Below, one piece after another: positions 1-9,662 of a stretch of 64,000 nucleotides of DNA; positions within the stretch are counted from its first letter, which is position 1; each line of letters begins with the position of its first letter. Below the pieces are notes generated by a model, which searched no databases, was not told the origin of the DNA, and was given only the letters and a program-made list of their open reading frames with translations. Source of the stretch: Brucella tritici (GTDB lineage: Bacteria > Pseudomonadota > Alphaproteobacteria > Rhizobiales > Rhizobiaceae). The DNA lies in contig NZ_WBWA01000001.1 in assembly GCF_008932295.1 (NCBI RefSeq), positions 62,001-126,000 of the forward strand. The letters are read 5' to 3'. Position numbers and translations under genes: made by a program.

Positions 1-1250
1 AATATCTGGGGCCAGAGACGACTACGCGAGCCGCCGCCGGAAAGCACTGCCTCCTCGAAAGTTGCACCTGCTTTTCGAATTGTCTCCACGTGCTGGCGGT
101 GACCGAAGGCAACACCCTCAAGCAAAGCGCGTATCAGATGTCCCTTCGTATGCCAGCCCGCAATACCGTAAAACCCAGCGCGGGCGTGACCGTCCTGTTG
201 CGCGCCGTAGAGATAAGGGTGGTAAAGCGGATCATCATTTGCTGGCTCTATCGCTGCGGCCAGGCTGCAGCAAACATCGAATGGCGAGACATCGGCATGA
301 TGGTCACCTTCAAAGAACTCCCGTACCAGCCATTCCAGATTTGCAGCCGACGTCGCGCTGTTTTCCATAGCCATGTAACGGTTGCGATCAAAAGTAGAGG
401 TCATGAAGACTGGCCCCTTGAGATCAGGACTATCGACAATAATCTGGTTGATGCTCCAGGTACCCGCGATGATCGATGCACTTCCTGAGCGCGAGACGCC
501 AGACCCCAGCGCCGACGCTACAACATCGAAGAGGCCTCCAACAACGGGCGTACCCGCCGCAAGCCCAGTCTCCCGTGCCACAGCCTCAGTTACATTACCT
601 GCAATATTATCGCTTTCGATGAGCGGCGGCAGGATGTCCATACTGTCACCCAAACCATAAGCGTCCATCAAAGCACTGTTGTAACGGCGCGTTGCAAGAT
701 CGAGCAAGCCCGCCCCTGACATGTCGGAAACTTCGCTGAAACGTTTGCCTGTCAAGCGATTGACTACGAAATCCTTGGAGAAGAATACAGTGCCAATCCG
801 ACCGAACAGTTCGGGCTGATAGCGCTTCAGCCAGGCGAGCAGTGTCGGGGTTTGGGAGGGCCATGGACGCTGGCGCGCTATCGGGTACGTCTTCGCGCCC
901 ACCCCTTCCGCCACCCACTCTTCAACGAGACCGGTCGCGCGGGTGTCGAGCGACTGGATGCCTATGAGCGGTTCTCCCTCCCGGTCGAGCGCATAGAGCC
1001 CGTTACCATGTCCGGCACAGCCGATAGCGGCAATATCGCTCGCCGCTATACCCGCCTTATCGAGGCAAGCCCCTATAACCCGTTTGGCATTGGACCAGAG
1101 CTCGCCAAGGTCACGCTCGACGTGACCAGGATGCGGCATACGGCTATGTCCTTCTTCACCTGCATGCGCGAGCTCCCGTCCCGAAAGATCAAAAACCACC
1201 GCCTTGATGACAGTGTTGCCCGCATCGAGCCCCAACAGATATTTTTGCAT
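1..1250 (-). CDS. FGGY-family carbohydrate (polyol/ketose) kinase, LyxK-like, 3' end cut by window edge
   Basis: ATP-dependent sugar or polyol kinase of the FGGY family; about 416 codons are inside the window and the C-terminus lies beyond position 1. It starts at an ATG preceded by GGGAGGGG and opens with the phosphate-binding motif GLDAGNT (residues 7-13). The segments TPVVGGLFDVV, GTWSINQ and NLEWLV resemble the L-xylulose kinase LyxK branch more than AI-2 kinase LsrK or glycerol kinase. It is the last visible gene of the minus-strand operon, 36 bp after the aldolase gene. Next to a GlpD-like dehydrogenase it could phosphorylate a polyol, as EryA does for erythritol, or a ketose. The substrate is not determinable here. 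The reading frame is continuous with no frameshift. Confidence 0.88.
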   Translation of the reverse strand, partial: MQKYLLGLDAGNTVIKAVVFDLSGRELAHAGEEGHSRMPHPGHVERDLGELWSNAKRVIGACLDKAGIAASDIAAIGCAGHGNGLYALDREGEPLIGIQSLDTRATGLVEEWVAEGVGAKTYPIARQRPWPSQTPTLLAWLKRYQPELFGRIGTVFFSKDFVVNRLTGKRFSEVSDMSGAGLLDLATRRYNSALMDAYGLGDSMDILPPLIESDNIAGNVTEAVARETGLAAGTPVVGGLFDVVASALGSGVSRSGSASIIAGTWSINQIIVDSPDLKGPVFMTSTFDRNRYMAMENSATSAANLEWLVREFFEGDHHADVSPFDVCCSLAAAIEPANDDPLYHPYLYGAQQDGHARAGFYGIAGWHTKGHLIRALLEGVAFGHRQHVETIRKAGATFEEAVLSGGGSRSRLWPQI

Positions 1251-1286
1251 GCAGAACCCCTCCCAAGGTCCAACCAATCCAGTAAC

Positions 1287-2129
1287 TCAGCCCTGCTGAT
1301 AGAGCGAATAGGCCTCCTCGCCACTCGCATTCTTATGGATAATCGCCATCAATCCGCGCACCACGGCGCTTGGATTGGCATGCTGATATATGTTACGCCC
1401 ATAGACCATGCCCATTGCACCTTGCTGCATCAAGGCTGCAGATTTAGCAAACACGGCGGAGAGATCCTCCTTGCCGCCGCCACGCACCAGCACCGGACAG
1501 CGCGCCGTCTCTACGACACGATGGAAATCCTCTGCATTTGTTGTCGGGTCTGCCTTGATGATGTCAGCTCCCATTTCACGGGCGAGCCGTGTGAGTGTCA
1601 CGATCTTGTCGGCATCACCGTCGACCATGTAGCCACCGCGCTCTGTGACTGGCTGCATGACGAGCGGTTCGATCATGAGCGGCATGCCATATTTTTCACA
1701 GTCTGCCCGGACGCGGGAAATGTTCTGTACGCATTGACGAAAGAGAGCCGGCTCGTCCGGCAGCATGAAGAGGTTCACCACCACGCAAGCCGCATCCATT
1801 TGGAGCGCTCCAATCAGCGGATCGGCCTCGTTTTGTAGCACCGCCCACATGTCGCGATGGCGGTTTCGGTTATAGGGATTGCCCATGTCGAGGCGCATGA
1901 CCAGCGCTGGCTTATCCTTGCCGGGAATATCCTGCAGCAGATCAGCCTGACCATAGTTCATCTGGATGGCATCAGGCTTTGCGTCAACCAATGCCTTAAC
2001 GACAACTGGCATATTCTCCAATCCGTCGAGAAAAGATGGTTCATTGCACACGCCATGATCGACAGCCACATCCAGACAACGACCGTTGCCGAACAACCGG
2101 TTCATCCGGACTTTGCAGTTTTCTCGCAT
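1287..2129 (-). CDS. LsrF-like class I (DeoC/LacD-fold) aldolase
   Basis: A 280-residue TIM-barrel class I aldolase. The N-terminal RLFGNG...VAVDHG, the Schiff-base lysine candidate K192 in GADIIKADP, and the C-terminal GMVYGRNIYQ...AIIHKN segment match the LsrF/FbaB-type layout. Such enzymes cleave or acyl-transfer ketose phosphates, often giving dihydroxyacetone phosphate. The start at 2129 is supported by AAAGGAGTG just upstream and makes the gene overlap the end of the GlpD-like gene by 28 bp, implying translational coupling. By context it would split the ketose phosphate made by the kinase and dehydrogenase. That substrate assignment is inference. Confidence 0.87.
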   Translation of the reverse strand: MRENCKVRMNRLFGNGRCLDVAVDHGVCNEPSFLDGLENMPVVVKALVDAKPDAIQMNYGQADLLQDIPGKDKPALVMRLDMGNPYNRNRHRDMWAVLQNEADPLIGALQMDAACVVVNLFMLPDEPALFRQCVQNISRVRADCEKYGMPLMIEPLVMQPVTERGGYMVDGDADKIVTLTRLAREMGADIIKADPTTNAEDFHRVVETARCPVLVRGGGKEDLSAVFAKSAALMQQGAMGMVYGRNIYQHANPSAVVRGLMAIIHKNASGEEAYSLYQQG

Positions 2130-3850
2130 AATTCACTCCTTTGATCGTTCCTTGCGGAAAGGGTTTCCTTGGAGACACCGTGGTGCTCGCGCATGAGGGT
2201 TAGAAATCGCGTCAGCTCTGCGTCGCGGTGCTTTGGCGACCAACTTTTCTCCGTCGCCAGTAAATCAAGCACAGCTTCGACCATGGCGAGAGAGAGTTCG
2301 CCGGAAATCGCCAATGTCGTGCGACGGAGAAGCAAGTCGTCGAGATGCTCAGTCGCCTCGGTTTGGATGAGATAGGAAAGCTCCCGCCTGCTATAGTCAG
2401 GTTTGGGCAAGGCATAATCCGACCCTTCCACGATGAAACGAGCGATTTTGACGGCATCTGTGCCGTAACGTTCAAAGAGTGTTTCAACGCGGTTTACGGG
2501 AAGTCCGGTGGCGGTTGCCGTTTTTGAGATCCAGCTTGCACGGTTTTTCGGAAATTCGCGTCCACCACCTATGGCGCGTTCCGTTGTGTCGATCCGTCGC
2601 GACAAACCGAGCCGCTTCAGCGCCATATCGGCCGCCATTTCGCCAAAGGAGCGGAAAGTCGTCCATTTTCCGCCGATCATGCAGAGGACCGGCGGACGCC
2701 CATTCTGCCCTTCGAGTACCGTACAGAAATGGTCGCGTGGGATACGCCCTGTAAAACTGTCATTGCTGGCTGGCAACGGGCGCACACCTGCGAACTGGAA
2801 GACAATCTCCTCAGGACGTACTTTGATTTCCGGCAACACGAAGGCGAGCGATTGCAAAATGTAGTCCCGTTCGTCAGTCTCGCAGCGCACCGTGCCGGGA
2901 TCGTCAACGCGAATATCGGTCGAGCCGACGAGAACTTTGCCGAGATAGGGGAACAGGATGCAAATGCGCCCGTCCTCGTTCTCGTAATAGATCATGTGCC
3001 CATCAAGACTGTCACTAAGAGCAGAATTATCGACAATAAGATGCGATCCTTTGGTGCCTCCCATCAACGGAGCAGGCTGAGCCTCTTTTGGAAACAGCGT
3101 GCCATTCGCGATATCGATCCAGCCGCCCGTGGCGTTTATGACCAGACGCGGCTGGATGGATATTATTTCACCGGAAACGCCATCGAATAATTGGAAATTA
3201 CCATCGCCGGTTTCCCGAATTGTCGCATAGTTCAGCGCATTGGCATTTGGTCCAGCAGAAAGGCCATCGCGCAGGAGTTCGATCCCAATCCGCTCCGGGT
3301 GGCTGACCCACGCATCGAAGTAGGTGGCAGAACTACGGATCGCAGGATTGAGCGAAGGCCATTTTGCAAGTGTCGTTTTGCGACTGCGAAAACGATGCTT
3401 CGGCATAAGCGCTCGTTTACGCGTCAGAAAATCGTAGATGCCTAGCCCTGCCTTGATAGCGATTGCACCGCGTCGGCTCGGACGGCGGGTAAGCCCCAGA
3501 AAACGCACAATCCCATTTCCTAACCCCGAAAAAATGTCGAAGATCGGAACCGTCGTCGGCAATGGCGCGACATAATGGGGAGCATTGCGCAGCAATCTGT
3601 CACGCTCGACCAGGGATTCCTTCACGAGACTGAATTCGCCATTCTCCAGATAACGCAATCCGCCATGAACCATGCGCGAGAGCGCTGCACTGGCACCTGA
3701 GCAATAATCGGACTGCTCAACCAGCAGCACGTTCACGCCCTGCAGCGCAAGCTCACGGAAAACGCTGAGCCCGTTAATGCCACCGCCGACGACACAAACG
3801 TCCACCTTCGGGCTCTGGCGGAGCCCGTCTAATATCTCTTTTCGGTTCAT
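2102..3850 (-). CDS. GlpD-like FAD-dependent (polyol phosphate) dehydrogenase
   Basis: A 582-residue flavoprotein of the glycerol-3-phosphate dehydrogenase family. The FAD-binding GGGING is at residues 22-27, followed by the family hallmark SRMVHGGLRYLE (58-69) and a C-terminal GlpD-like helical domain. GlpD enzymes oxidise sn-glycerol 3-phosphate at the membrane and pass electrons to quinone; EryB, a homologue, oxidises erythritol phosphate in Brucella. Its placement in a sugar operon with an FGGY kinase and an aldolase, rather than with glpFK, argues for a longer polyol phosphate as substrate (inference). It starts 13 bp after the aldo/keto reductase stop. Confidence 0.87.
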   Translation of the reverse strand: MNRKEILDGLRQSPKVDVCVVGGGINGLSVFRELALQGVNVLLVEQSDYCSGASAALSRMVHGGLRYLENGEFSLVKESLVERDRLLRNAPHYVAPLPTTVPIFDIFSGLGNGIVRFLGLTRRPSRRGAIAIKAGLGIYDFLTRKRALMPKHRFRSRKTTLAKWPSLNPAIRSSATYFDAWVSHPERIGIELLRDGLSAGPNANALNYATIRETGDGNFQLFDGVSGEIISIQPRLVINATGGWIDIANGTLFPKEAQPAPLMGGTKGSHLIVDNSALSDSLDGHMIYYENEDGRICILFPYLGKVLVGSTDIRVDDPGTVRCETDERDYILQSLAFVLPEIKVRPEEIVFQFAGVRPLPASNDSFTGRIPRDHFCTVLEGQNGRPPVLCMIGGKWTTFRSFGEMAADMALKRLGLSRRIDTTERAIGGGREFPKNRASWISKTATATGLPVNRVETLFERYGTDAVKIARFIVEGSDYALPKPDYSRRELSYLIQTEATEHLDDLLLRRTTLAISGELSLAMVEAVLDLLATEKSWSPKHRDAELTRFLTLMREHHGVSKETLSARNDQRSELCEKTAKSG

Positions 3851-3862
3851 GATGGCCGTCCG

Positions 3863-4858
3863 TTATCCGTCCATGTTAACCAGTTGTGCCGAAATGGCCG
3901 TGTCGATAGCCGCAAGGTCATCGGACGAAAGCCGGAGCCTTCCTGCCTGCGCATTGTCGAGGGCCTGCGCTGGATTTCTCGCCCCGCAAAGTGCGAAGGT
4001 CACTCCCGACCGCGCCAGCGTCCAAGCAATCACGATCTGGGCTATCGTCGCGCCATGGCGATCGGCGACCGGCTTTATAGCCGTCGCGAAATCCTTTGCC
4101 TTCTGCCGGTTGGCAACGGAAAAGCGTGGATTGTCCTTGCGTTGATCGTCCCCGGAAAACACACGTTCCGGTCCGATCATGCCAGACAGAAGACCAAGCG
4201 CGAGTGAAGAATAGCTCAACGTCGATACGTTGTTTGCCGTCGTAAGCGGCAGCAGGTCTTGCTCGATCTCGCGATCGATCATGCTGAACCGCTCCTGGAT
4301 CGCATCAAGCGCGCCAGTCTGGATATATTGTTCCAGTTCCGGCGGATTGACGTTGCTGGCACCAACAGCCCGGATTTTACCGGCCTGTTTCAGTTCTTCG
4401 AGCGCCGCTACAGTCTCTTCGATTGGCGTCGTCGAGTCCTGCCAATGGGTGATGTAGAGGTCGATATAATCGGTACCAAGGCGACGCAGGCTTTCCTCGA
4501 CCTCATGGATGATCGCATCCCGCCCCAGATAGCGATGGACTGGCTTTCCATCCTGATCGAAGAAGTGCTTACCTTTCTGGGTATGCCAGACGAGGCCGCA
4601 TTTGGTAGCAATTACGGCCTTGTCGCGGCGTCCGGCAATTGCTTTGCCTACAATTTCCTCAGAGCGTCCGAGGCCGTAGGCTGGCGCCGTATCGATCAGT
4701 GTCACGCCAGCGTCCAGTGATGACTGGATAGCTGCGATAGATTGGGCTTCATCCGTTCCGCCCCACATCCAGCCGCCTATGGCCCATGTACCGAGACCGA
4801 CTGCGGAAGCCTTGACGCCGGAGCGCCCGATTTCGCGGATCAACTGTTCGCCGCTCAT
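3863..4858 (-). CDS. Aldo/keto reductase
   Basis: A 331-residue NAD(P)H-dependent oxidoreductase of the AKR family. The catalytic tetrad is visible: D56 and Y61 in DTAPAYG, K86 in ATKCG and H138 in YITHW. The (beta/alpha)8 fold is complete and of normal length. Its ATG overlaps the stop of the SorC-family regulator gene (ATGA), so the two are translationally coupled. Within this operon it may reduce the aldehyde released by the aldolase or interconvert a polyol and a ketose. Specificity cannot be read from sequence. Confidence 0.88.
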   Translation of the reverse strand: MSGEQLIREIGRSGVKASAVGLGTWAIGGWMWGGTDEAQSIAAIQSSLDAGVTLIDTAPAYGLGRSEEIVGKAIAGRRDKAVIATKCGLVWHTQKGKHFFDQDGKPVHRYLGRDAIIHEVEESLRRLGTDYIDLYITHWQDSTTPIEETVAALEELKQAGKIRAVGASNVNPPELEQYIQTGALDAIQERFSMIDREIEQDLLPLTTANNVSTLSYSSLALGLLSGMIGPERVFSGDDQRKDNPRFSVANRQKAKDFATAIKPVADRHGATIAQIVIAWTLARSGVTFALCGARNPAQALDNAQAGRLRLSSDDLAAIDTAISAQLVNMDG

Positions 4859-5862
4859 GCGGAATATCCTTCTTGGGATGCGAGTTCTAGAATGCGGGTA
4901 CCAGTCGCTTCGTCGGTGACAAGCGTATCGAGATGATTGCCGCGAAGAACGCTCAGGATAGACTCGGCCTTGTTCAATCCGCTGGCGACACCGATCTTCG
5001 TCGGGATATGCGCAAACTCATCCAGCGTAAGCGAGACCAGCGCCCGGTTAAGGCTGTATTCACATACCTGACCGCCAACATCGAGCAGATGAGCGAGAAG
5101 TTCCGCACTGGCACCGGAATGTTCGATAGCAGTACGATCCTCGCTCGATGACGGGTGCAGGTCGTAATAGGTCGAATCCGTGCTCATAATGGAGCCGATA
5201 CCGACGATGGCTACCTTGGCTTCCCTCGCCCGCCGAAACACGTCAGCTACAGAACGCATGTTCATCAGCATTGCGCGCTGCGCAGCATCATCTGCAAACA
5301 AGGGCGCGTGTATTTGATAAGAATGCCCACCGAGTTTTTCGGCCATCAACGTCGAGACGTGATTCACGTCAGTATAGTGTTTTCCCTGCACACAGCCCGT
5401 TGCTGGAATAACCTCGACATCGAAACGGCGCGGCGCTTGAATTCCCGCGACCACTGCGCTGACGCCTTTTCCACCCGTGATGCAAATCGTGTCACCATCG
5501 GCAATCTCTTCGAGAAGCATTCGGGCGGCTGCCTCCCCCACCGACAGCAGAGCTGTTTGCGGGTTGTCGGATACGGTCGGCACGACGACTGCCCGACTGA
5601 TACCGCCAATTCCCAACAGTCGTTCTTCCAGATCGACAAGAGGCTCGACTGGCGATTTGATCTTGATTTCCACGAGACCAAGCTGGCGGCCGCGTTTGAT
5701 GAGCCGGTTGACAGTTGCGTGAGAAATCCCAAGTTGGTCAGCAATCTGCGCCTGTGTCAGTCCTTCCAGAAAATGCAGCACAAGTGCCTGATGCATCTGG
5801 CGGGCAACGACGATTTCCTCACGTGGCGCTATTCCTTTCGGCTTCAGTTTAGCAACGGACAT
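4855..5862 (-). CDS. SorC/LsrR-family sugar-responsive transcriptional regulator
   Basis: A 335-residue regulator with an N-terminal winged helix-turn-helix (about residues 35-62, TQAQIADQLGISHATVNRL) and a C-terminal SorC sugar-phosphate-binding domain related to that of phosphosugar isomerases. Relatives include LsrR, which senses phospho-AI-2, and EryD of the Brucella erythritol operon. It is embedded between the permease gene (1 bp gap) and the aldo/keto reductase gene (4 bp overlap), so it probably regulates its own operon. A likely effector is the phosphorylated product of the operon kinase. A candidate operator lies at 9639-9662. Confidence 0.9.
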   Translation of the reverse strand: MSVAKLKPKGIAPREEIVVARQMHQALVLHFLEGLTQAQIADQLGISHATVNRLIKRGRQLGLVEIKIKSPVEPLVDLEERLLGIGGISRAVVVPTVSDNPQTALLSVGEAAARMLLEEIADGDTICITGGKGVSAVVAGIQAPRRFDVEVIPATGCVQGKHYTDVNHVSTLMAEKLGGHSYQIHAPLFADDAAQRAMLMNMRSVADVFRRAREAKVAIVGIGSIMSTDSTYYDLHPSSSEDRTAIEHSGASAELLAHLLDVGGQVCEYSLNRALVSLTLDEFAHIPTKIGVASGLNKAESILSVLRGNHLDTLVTDEATGTRILELASQEGYSA

Positions 5863-5863
5863 A

Positions 5864-6853
5864 TCAGGACGCCTTCCGCTTGTGCAGGAAATGGTCGATG
5901 GAAACTGCGGCGAGAAGGATGCAGCCCTTGATCATATCCTGCCAGTACACCGAAACATTGAGCAGGATCAGCGAGGATGTGACCAGCGACAGCAGTGCCA
6001 TACCAAGAATAGCACCAAGGATCGTGCCGGAACCACCGCTGAGCGATGCACCGCCGATAACTGCGGCAGCGATAATATTCAGCTCCATGCCAACGCCGAA
6101 AGTAGGCGTCGCGGCACCGAAGCGGGACATATAGATGACGCCTGCAACACCGGCGAGCGTCGAACACAGCACCGTCACCCAGAATTTGACCTGGTTCGTT
6201 TTGATGCCGGAATAAAGCGCAGCCTTCTCATTGCTGCCGGTATAGAACACCTTGCGAAAGGCCGTGGCCCGGCGCAGCAGAAAATCGAACAGAATAACGA
6301 CAGCGACGAAAATCAGGATGACATAAGGGATGCCATAAAAGGTACCCTGCCCCACCGCCTTAAAACTAGGAGGCAGCGTGAAAAGCGACAGTGGCGTTCC
6401 TTTGGTAATGATAAGGCAGAGGCCGCGTACAATTACCATGGCTGCCAGCGACGTAATGAAGTGGTTGAGGCCAACGACTGTTACGAAGAAACCCATAATA
6501 CCGCCGATCGCAGCGCTTGCCGCAATACCGACAAGCGACGCTGTCCACGGATCGAGCCCGGCAAGAAAGAGCGCACCGGAGAGGACCATGGAGAAACAGA
6601 CCACCGAGCCCACCGAAAGGTCGATGCCCCCGACAATCAGCAGGATCGTCATCCCCACCACGACGATGCCTTCCACCGAGAAGCTCATCAACATCGCACG
6701 AAAATTGCCGAGCGTCAGAAAGTGCGGCGACGCAAAACTCATCACCACGGCCAATGCCAGAATGATTGCAATCAGACCGGCTTCACGCATGGTCCCAATG
6801 CGCCTTATCGACGAGTTTTTCGGCGCAACTGCTGCCATTGTGTCGATTGCCAT
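5864..6853 (-). CDS. Ribose-type ABC transporter permease
   Basis: A 329-residue inner-membrane permease of the RbsC/BPD_transp_2 family with many hydrophobic segments and the family motif GGIDLSVGSV. The start at 6853 is chosen because GGGAGAGGGTGAA precedes that ATG; longer in-frame starts would run into the ATPase gene. It is the only permease in the operon and probably works as a homodimer, unlike the two different permeases of the Lsr system. It pairs with the adjacent ATPase and the binding protein at 8467-9498. Confidence 0.9.
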   Translation of the reverse strand: MAIDTMAAVAPKNSSIRRIGTMREAGLIAIILALAVVMSFASPHFLTLGNFRAMLMSFSVEGIVVVGMTILLIVGGIDLSVGSVVCFSMVLSGALFLAGLDPWTASLVGIAASAAIGGIMGFFVTVVGLNHFITSLAAMVIVRGLCLIITKGTPLSLFTLPPSFKAVGQGTFYGIPYVILIFVAVVILFDFLLRRATAFRKVFYTGSNEKAALYSGIKTNQVKFWVTVLCSTLAGVAGVIYMSRFGAATPTFGVGMELNIIAAAVIGGASLSGGSGTILGAILGMALLSLVTSSLILLNVSVYWQDMIKGCILLAAVSIDHFLHKRKAS

Positions 6854-6875
6854 TTCACCCTCTCCCATTTTCTTT

Positions 6876-8402
6876 TCATGCGGCATGGTGCGATGCCCGT
6901 TCCGCGCCAATGCCTGAAGCAAGAAGGATTACCGCCTCTTCCGACATGGTGTCCGCAGAAAGCTCTCCCGCAATGTGCCCTTCCCGAACGACTAGTACAC
7001 GATCAGAAAGACCAAGCAGTTCCGGCATTTCCGACGAAATGACGATGATACCGATACCGGAGCGCGCAAGCTCCCGCAGCAGGCGATGAATTTCCGCCTT
7101 TGCGCCGACATCAATGCCCCGTGTTGGTTCATCCATCAGAATGACTTTAGGTTTCACAGCCAGTTGTTTGGCAATTGCCACTTTCTGTTGATTGCCGCCC
7201 GAAAGTGATTTCACCGGCGCTTCGATGCCGCCCATACGTACGGAAAGCCGTTTCGCAAAATCCTCTGCAAGTGCGGCCTCCGCCCGCCCATTCAGAAGCC
7301 CGGCGCCATTAGTCAATGATTTCAGGTCCAGCACGGAAATATTCTGGGCGATGGACATTTCGAGAAATACACCAGAACCTTTGCGGTCTTCGGAAAGATA
7401 AACAATGCCGGCCTTGGTGGCATCAGAATATGAATTTATCTTCTGTGTCTTGCCATGGAGGCGAACTGTTCTTGCGGTGCGCGGACGAAGGCCGCAGATA
7501 CCTTCGGCAATCTCCGTTCGCCCAGATCCGATAAGGCCACCGATCCCAACAATTTCACCTTTGCGAACGGCAAAGCCCACGTCATTAAAGCGCACGCCAT
7601 CGCTAATACCGTCAACTTCAAGAATGACTTCGCCTGCTAGCTCGTTCGGTCCGAGTTTATCCGGATAAAGCTGCGTGATCTCACGTCCCACCATCCGGCG
7701 CACCACATCGTCGGGTGTCACATCTGCAATATGATCGGTACAGACATAACGACCATCGCGGAAAACCGTCACGCGGTCGCAAAGGCTGAAAATCTCGGCC
7801 ATCCGGTGACTGATATAGATGATAGAAATGCCGTTTGCCTTGAGGTCACGGATGATCGAAAAGAGCTGCTGGGCCTCCGTTTCCGTGAGCGCTGCTGTCG
7901 GTTCATCCAGAATCAATACGCGGCAATCGAGTGTTAGTGCTTTGGCGATCTCCACAAGCTGCTGGCTGGAAATCGGCAAGTCGGCGACCTTCTGTCGAAC
8001 ATCAATAGCTGCCAGGCGATTCATCACGATCTGGGCATCTCGTTCCAGCGTGCGGTAATTCATGAAAGGCGAACGGCGGCGATTGGTCGTCGCCATGAAC
8101 ATGTTTTCGGCCACTGTTGCGTCCGGGCAAAGTGCTATTTCCTGATGCACCAGACCGATACCAATCGACTGGGCCGCGGCGGGAGAAGCAATATGAACGG
8201 TCTTTCCGTCGATGCGTATTTCACCTTCGGTCGGTTGCAAAACGCCAGCGATAATGCTCATCAGTGTTGATTTTCCCGCACCATTCTCGCCGCACAGCGC
8301 ATGAACCTCGCCACGTTCAAGCGTGAAATCTACTTGCGTCAGCGCTTTCACCGCTCCGAAATGCTTGGTTACGCCATGGATGGTCAGCACCGGTTCAGCC
8401 AT
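6876..8402 (-). CDS. Ribose-type (double) ABC transporter ATP-binding protein
   Basis: A 508-residue RbsA-type ATPase made of two fused nucleotide-binding domains. The N-terminal Walker A GENGAGKS spans residues 38-45 and Walker B is LILDEPT. The C-terminal half has [15 protein letters not shown] and [10 protein letters not shown] but a degenerate P-loop ([10 protein letters not shown]), as usual for this family. The start at 8402 is preferred over longer in-frame ones because GGGAGGAAAAG lies directly upstream. It energises import through the neighbouring permease. Confidence 0.92.
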   Translation of the reverse strand: MAEPVLTIHGVTKHFGAVKALTQVDFTLERGEVHALCGENGAGKSTLMSIIAGVLQPTEGEIRIDGKTVHIASPAAAQSIGIGLVHQEIALCPDATVAENMFMATTNRRRSPFMNYRTLERDAQIVMNRLAAIDVRQKVADLPISSQQLVEIAKALTLDCRVLILDEPTAALTETEAQQLFSIIRDLKANGISIIYISHRMAEIFSLCDRVTVFRDGRYVCTDHIADVTPDDVVRRMVGREITQLYPDKLGPNELAGEVILEVDGISDGVRFNDVGFAVRKGEIVGIGGLIGSGRTEIAEGICGLRPRTARTVRLHGKTQKINSYSDATKAGIVYLSEDRKGSGVFLEMSIAQNISVLDLKSLTNGAGLLNGRAEAALAEDFAKRLSVRMGGIEAPVKSLSGGNQQKVAIAKQLAVKPKVILMDEPTRGIDVGAKAEIHRLLRELARSGIGIIVISSEMPELLGLSDRVLVVREGHIAGELSADTMSEEAVILLASGIGAERASHHAA

Positions 8403-8424
8403 CTTTTCCTCCCTCTTCGTCATA

Positions 8425-8452
8425 GCCATCCGCACCGCGGGGCGCGGATGGC
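8425..8452 (-). terminator. Intercistronic hairpin between binding-protein and ATPase genes
   Basis: The arms GCCATCCGC (8425-8433) and GCGGATGGC (8444-8452) form a perfect 9-bp GC-rich stem with a 10-nt loop, 14 bp after the binding-protein stop. It lacks a U-run, so it is more likely an mRNA-stabilising or partial attenuation element that keeps binding-protein expression above that of the membrane components. Confidence 0.6.
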
Positions 8453-8466
8453 TTCTTGAACAGAGC

Positions 8467-9498
8467 CTACTCCTCAATGCCCTTGGTACCGCGACGCTTC
8501 AGATATTTATCCCAATAGAAGTCGTCAGCATTTTCCGCCGTAACAATCGAAAGGCCGTTATCGACGACAGGAATGCTCATAGGGTTGAAGCCGGAACGCT
8601 TGGCATCGTTCATCGGGTCAATCAGTTCCGGATGCTTGGCGAGCCACAGCAACATGAAGCCCATATAGCCCTGCATACCCTGGTTCGGATTGATCGAACC
8701 GAAGACTTCTCCAGCCTTGATCATGTCGAGGATATTGGCGTTGACGTCCGCACACATGACGAGGACCTTACCGCCTGCTTCCTTGTTCGCTTGCGCAGCC
8801 CCAATTGCGGAGTTAGCCTCTGGCATGAAAACCGCACCGAGGTTTGGATTTGCCTGAATGAGGCTCGACAGACCCTGATAAGCCTTGGTCGGGTCCTGAT
8901 TGGAAGCAGCGCGACCGACCAGTTTCATGTCCGGCCACTTTTCTTCCATACGGGCAATGAAGGCTGCAATCCGCTTGTCGTGATTATCCTGTCCCGGATT
9001 TTCAAGAACTGCATATTCGCCTTTGCCGCCCATTTTCTGGGCAATGGCATCGGCCGCATAAGTGCCTTCGCGGGTATTGTCCGAAGTGATGAAGGACACA
9101 CGCTTCGACAGCGGTGAGTCTGCTGCGAATGTGACGACCGCCGTGCCCTGATCAATCGCCCGGTTGATAGGCTCGATGAACGGGTCGGAATTCATTGGAT
9201 GAACGAGAATGCCAGCTGGGTTCTGCGCCAAAGCCTGATCGAACGTGGCGATCTGCTTGTTCACATCATATTCCGGCGTACCGGTATATTCCGTCTCACA
9301 GCCGAACTGCTGACCGGCCTGCTTAAACATTTCATAGACGGGAAACCAGTATTCAACGCCAGAAACCATGACGTTCATCACATATTTTTCGCCCGGTTTA
9401 CAGCGGAACGGATTTTCCGTCTCGGCTGCCGTTGCGGAACCGGCCAGAAGCGTTGCCGCAAGAACCGCCATCGCGGTTGTGCTCAGAAAATTGCGCAA
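8467..9498 (-). CDS. Ribose-type ABC transporter periplasmic substrate-binding protein (TTG start)
   Basis: A 343-residue periplasmic binding protein of the RbsB/Peripla_BP_4 type and the first gene of the minus-strand operon. The start is taken as TTG at 9498: GAGGAGG sits 4 nt upstream, and translation from there gives a clean signal peptide ([24 protein letters not shown]) with cleavage at ATA-AE. The longer ATG-started frame adds 17 residues that would spoil the signal peptide. The mature protein shows the two-lobe pattern of sugar and AI-2 binding proteins. The ligand is unknown. Confidence 0.88.
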   Translation of the reverse strand: MRNFLSTTAMAVLAATLLAGSATAAETENPFRCKPGEKYVMNVMVSGVEYWFPVYEMFKQAGQQFGCETEYTGTPEYDVNKQIATFDQALAQNPAGILVHPMNSDPFIEPINRAIDQGTAVVTFAADSPLSKRVSFITSDNTREGTYAADAIAQKMGGKGEYAVLENPGQDNHDKRIAAFIARMEEKWPDMKLVGRAASNQDPTKAYQGLSSLIQANPNLGAVFMPEANSAIGAAQANKEAGGKVLVMCADVNANILDMIKAGEVFGSINPNQGMQGYMGFMLLWLAKHPELIDPMNDAKRSGFNPMSIPVVDNGLSIVTAENADDFYWDKYLKRRGTKGIEE

Positions 9499-9604
9499 GT
9501 GTCCTCCTCGAGGCCGAAGCCCCTCCCAAACGCGCGGATAGCGTCCCAAAAACGCCGTTGATCTTTATGAAGACCGGTCCTCCTCCTCGAAGACCAGTAT
9601 TGAT

Positions 9605-9662
9605 AGCTAATCGCAAAGAAACGCACCTGTCAATATAATTCATATAATGAAATATATTTCAT
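9605..9662 (-). promoter_or_regulatory. Candidate promoter and palindromic operator of the SorC-type operon
   Basis: On the minus strand TTGACA (9633-9628) is a good -35 element, followed by a weak -10 (TAGCTA or TTAGCT near 9604-9610). Immediately upstream, TTCAT half-sites alternate in orientation: TTCAT 9639-9643, ATGAA 9647-9651 and TTCAT 9658-9662. The last two lie inside the perfect 16-bp palindrome ATGAAATATATTTCAT (9647-9662). The palindrome overlaps the lysR stop codon. Assignment to the SorC-family regulator is inference. Confidence 0.5.

Noticed and set aside
852..1838. 328-codon plus-strand frame opposite the FGGY kinase and aldolase genes
   Set aside because: It crosses two clearly coding minus-strand genes and their gap and shows no domain signature.
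5882..7042. 386-codon plus-strand frame opposite the permease gene
   Set aside because: His/Asn/Arg-rich nonsense composition, antisense to a typical RbsC-type permease.
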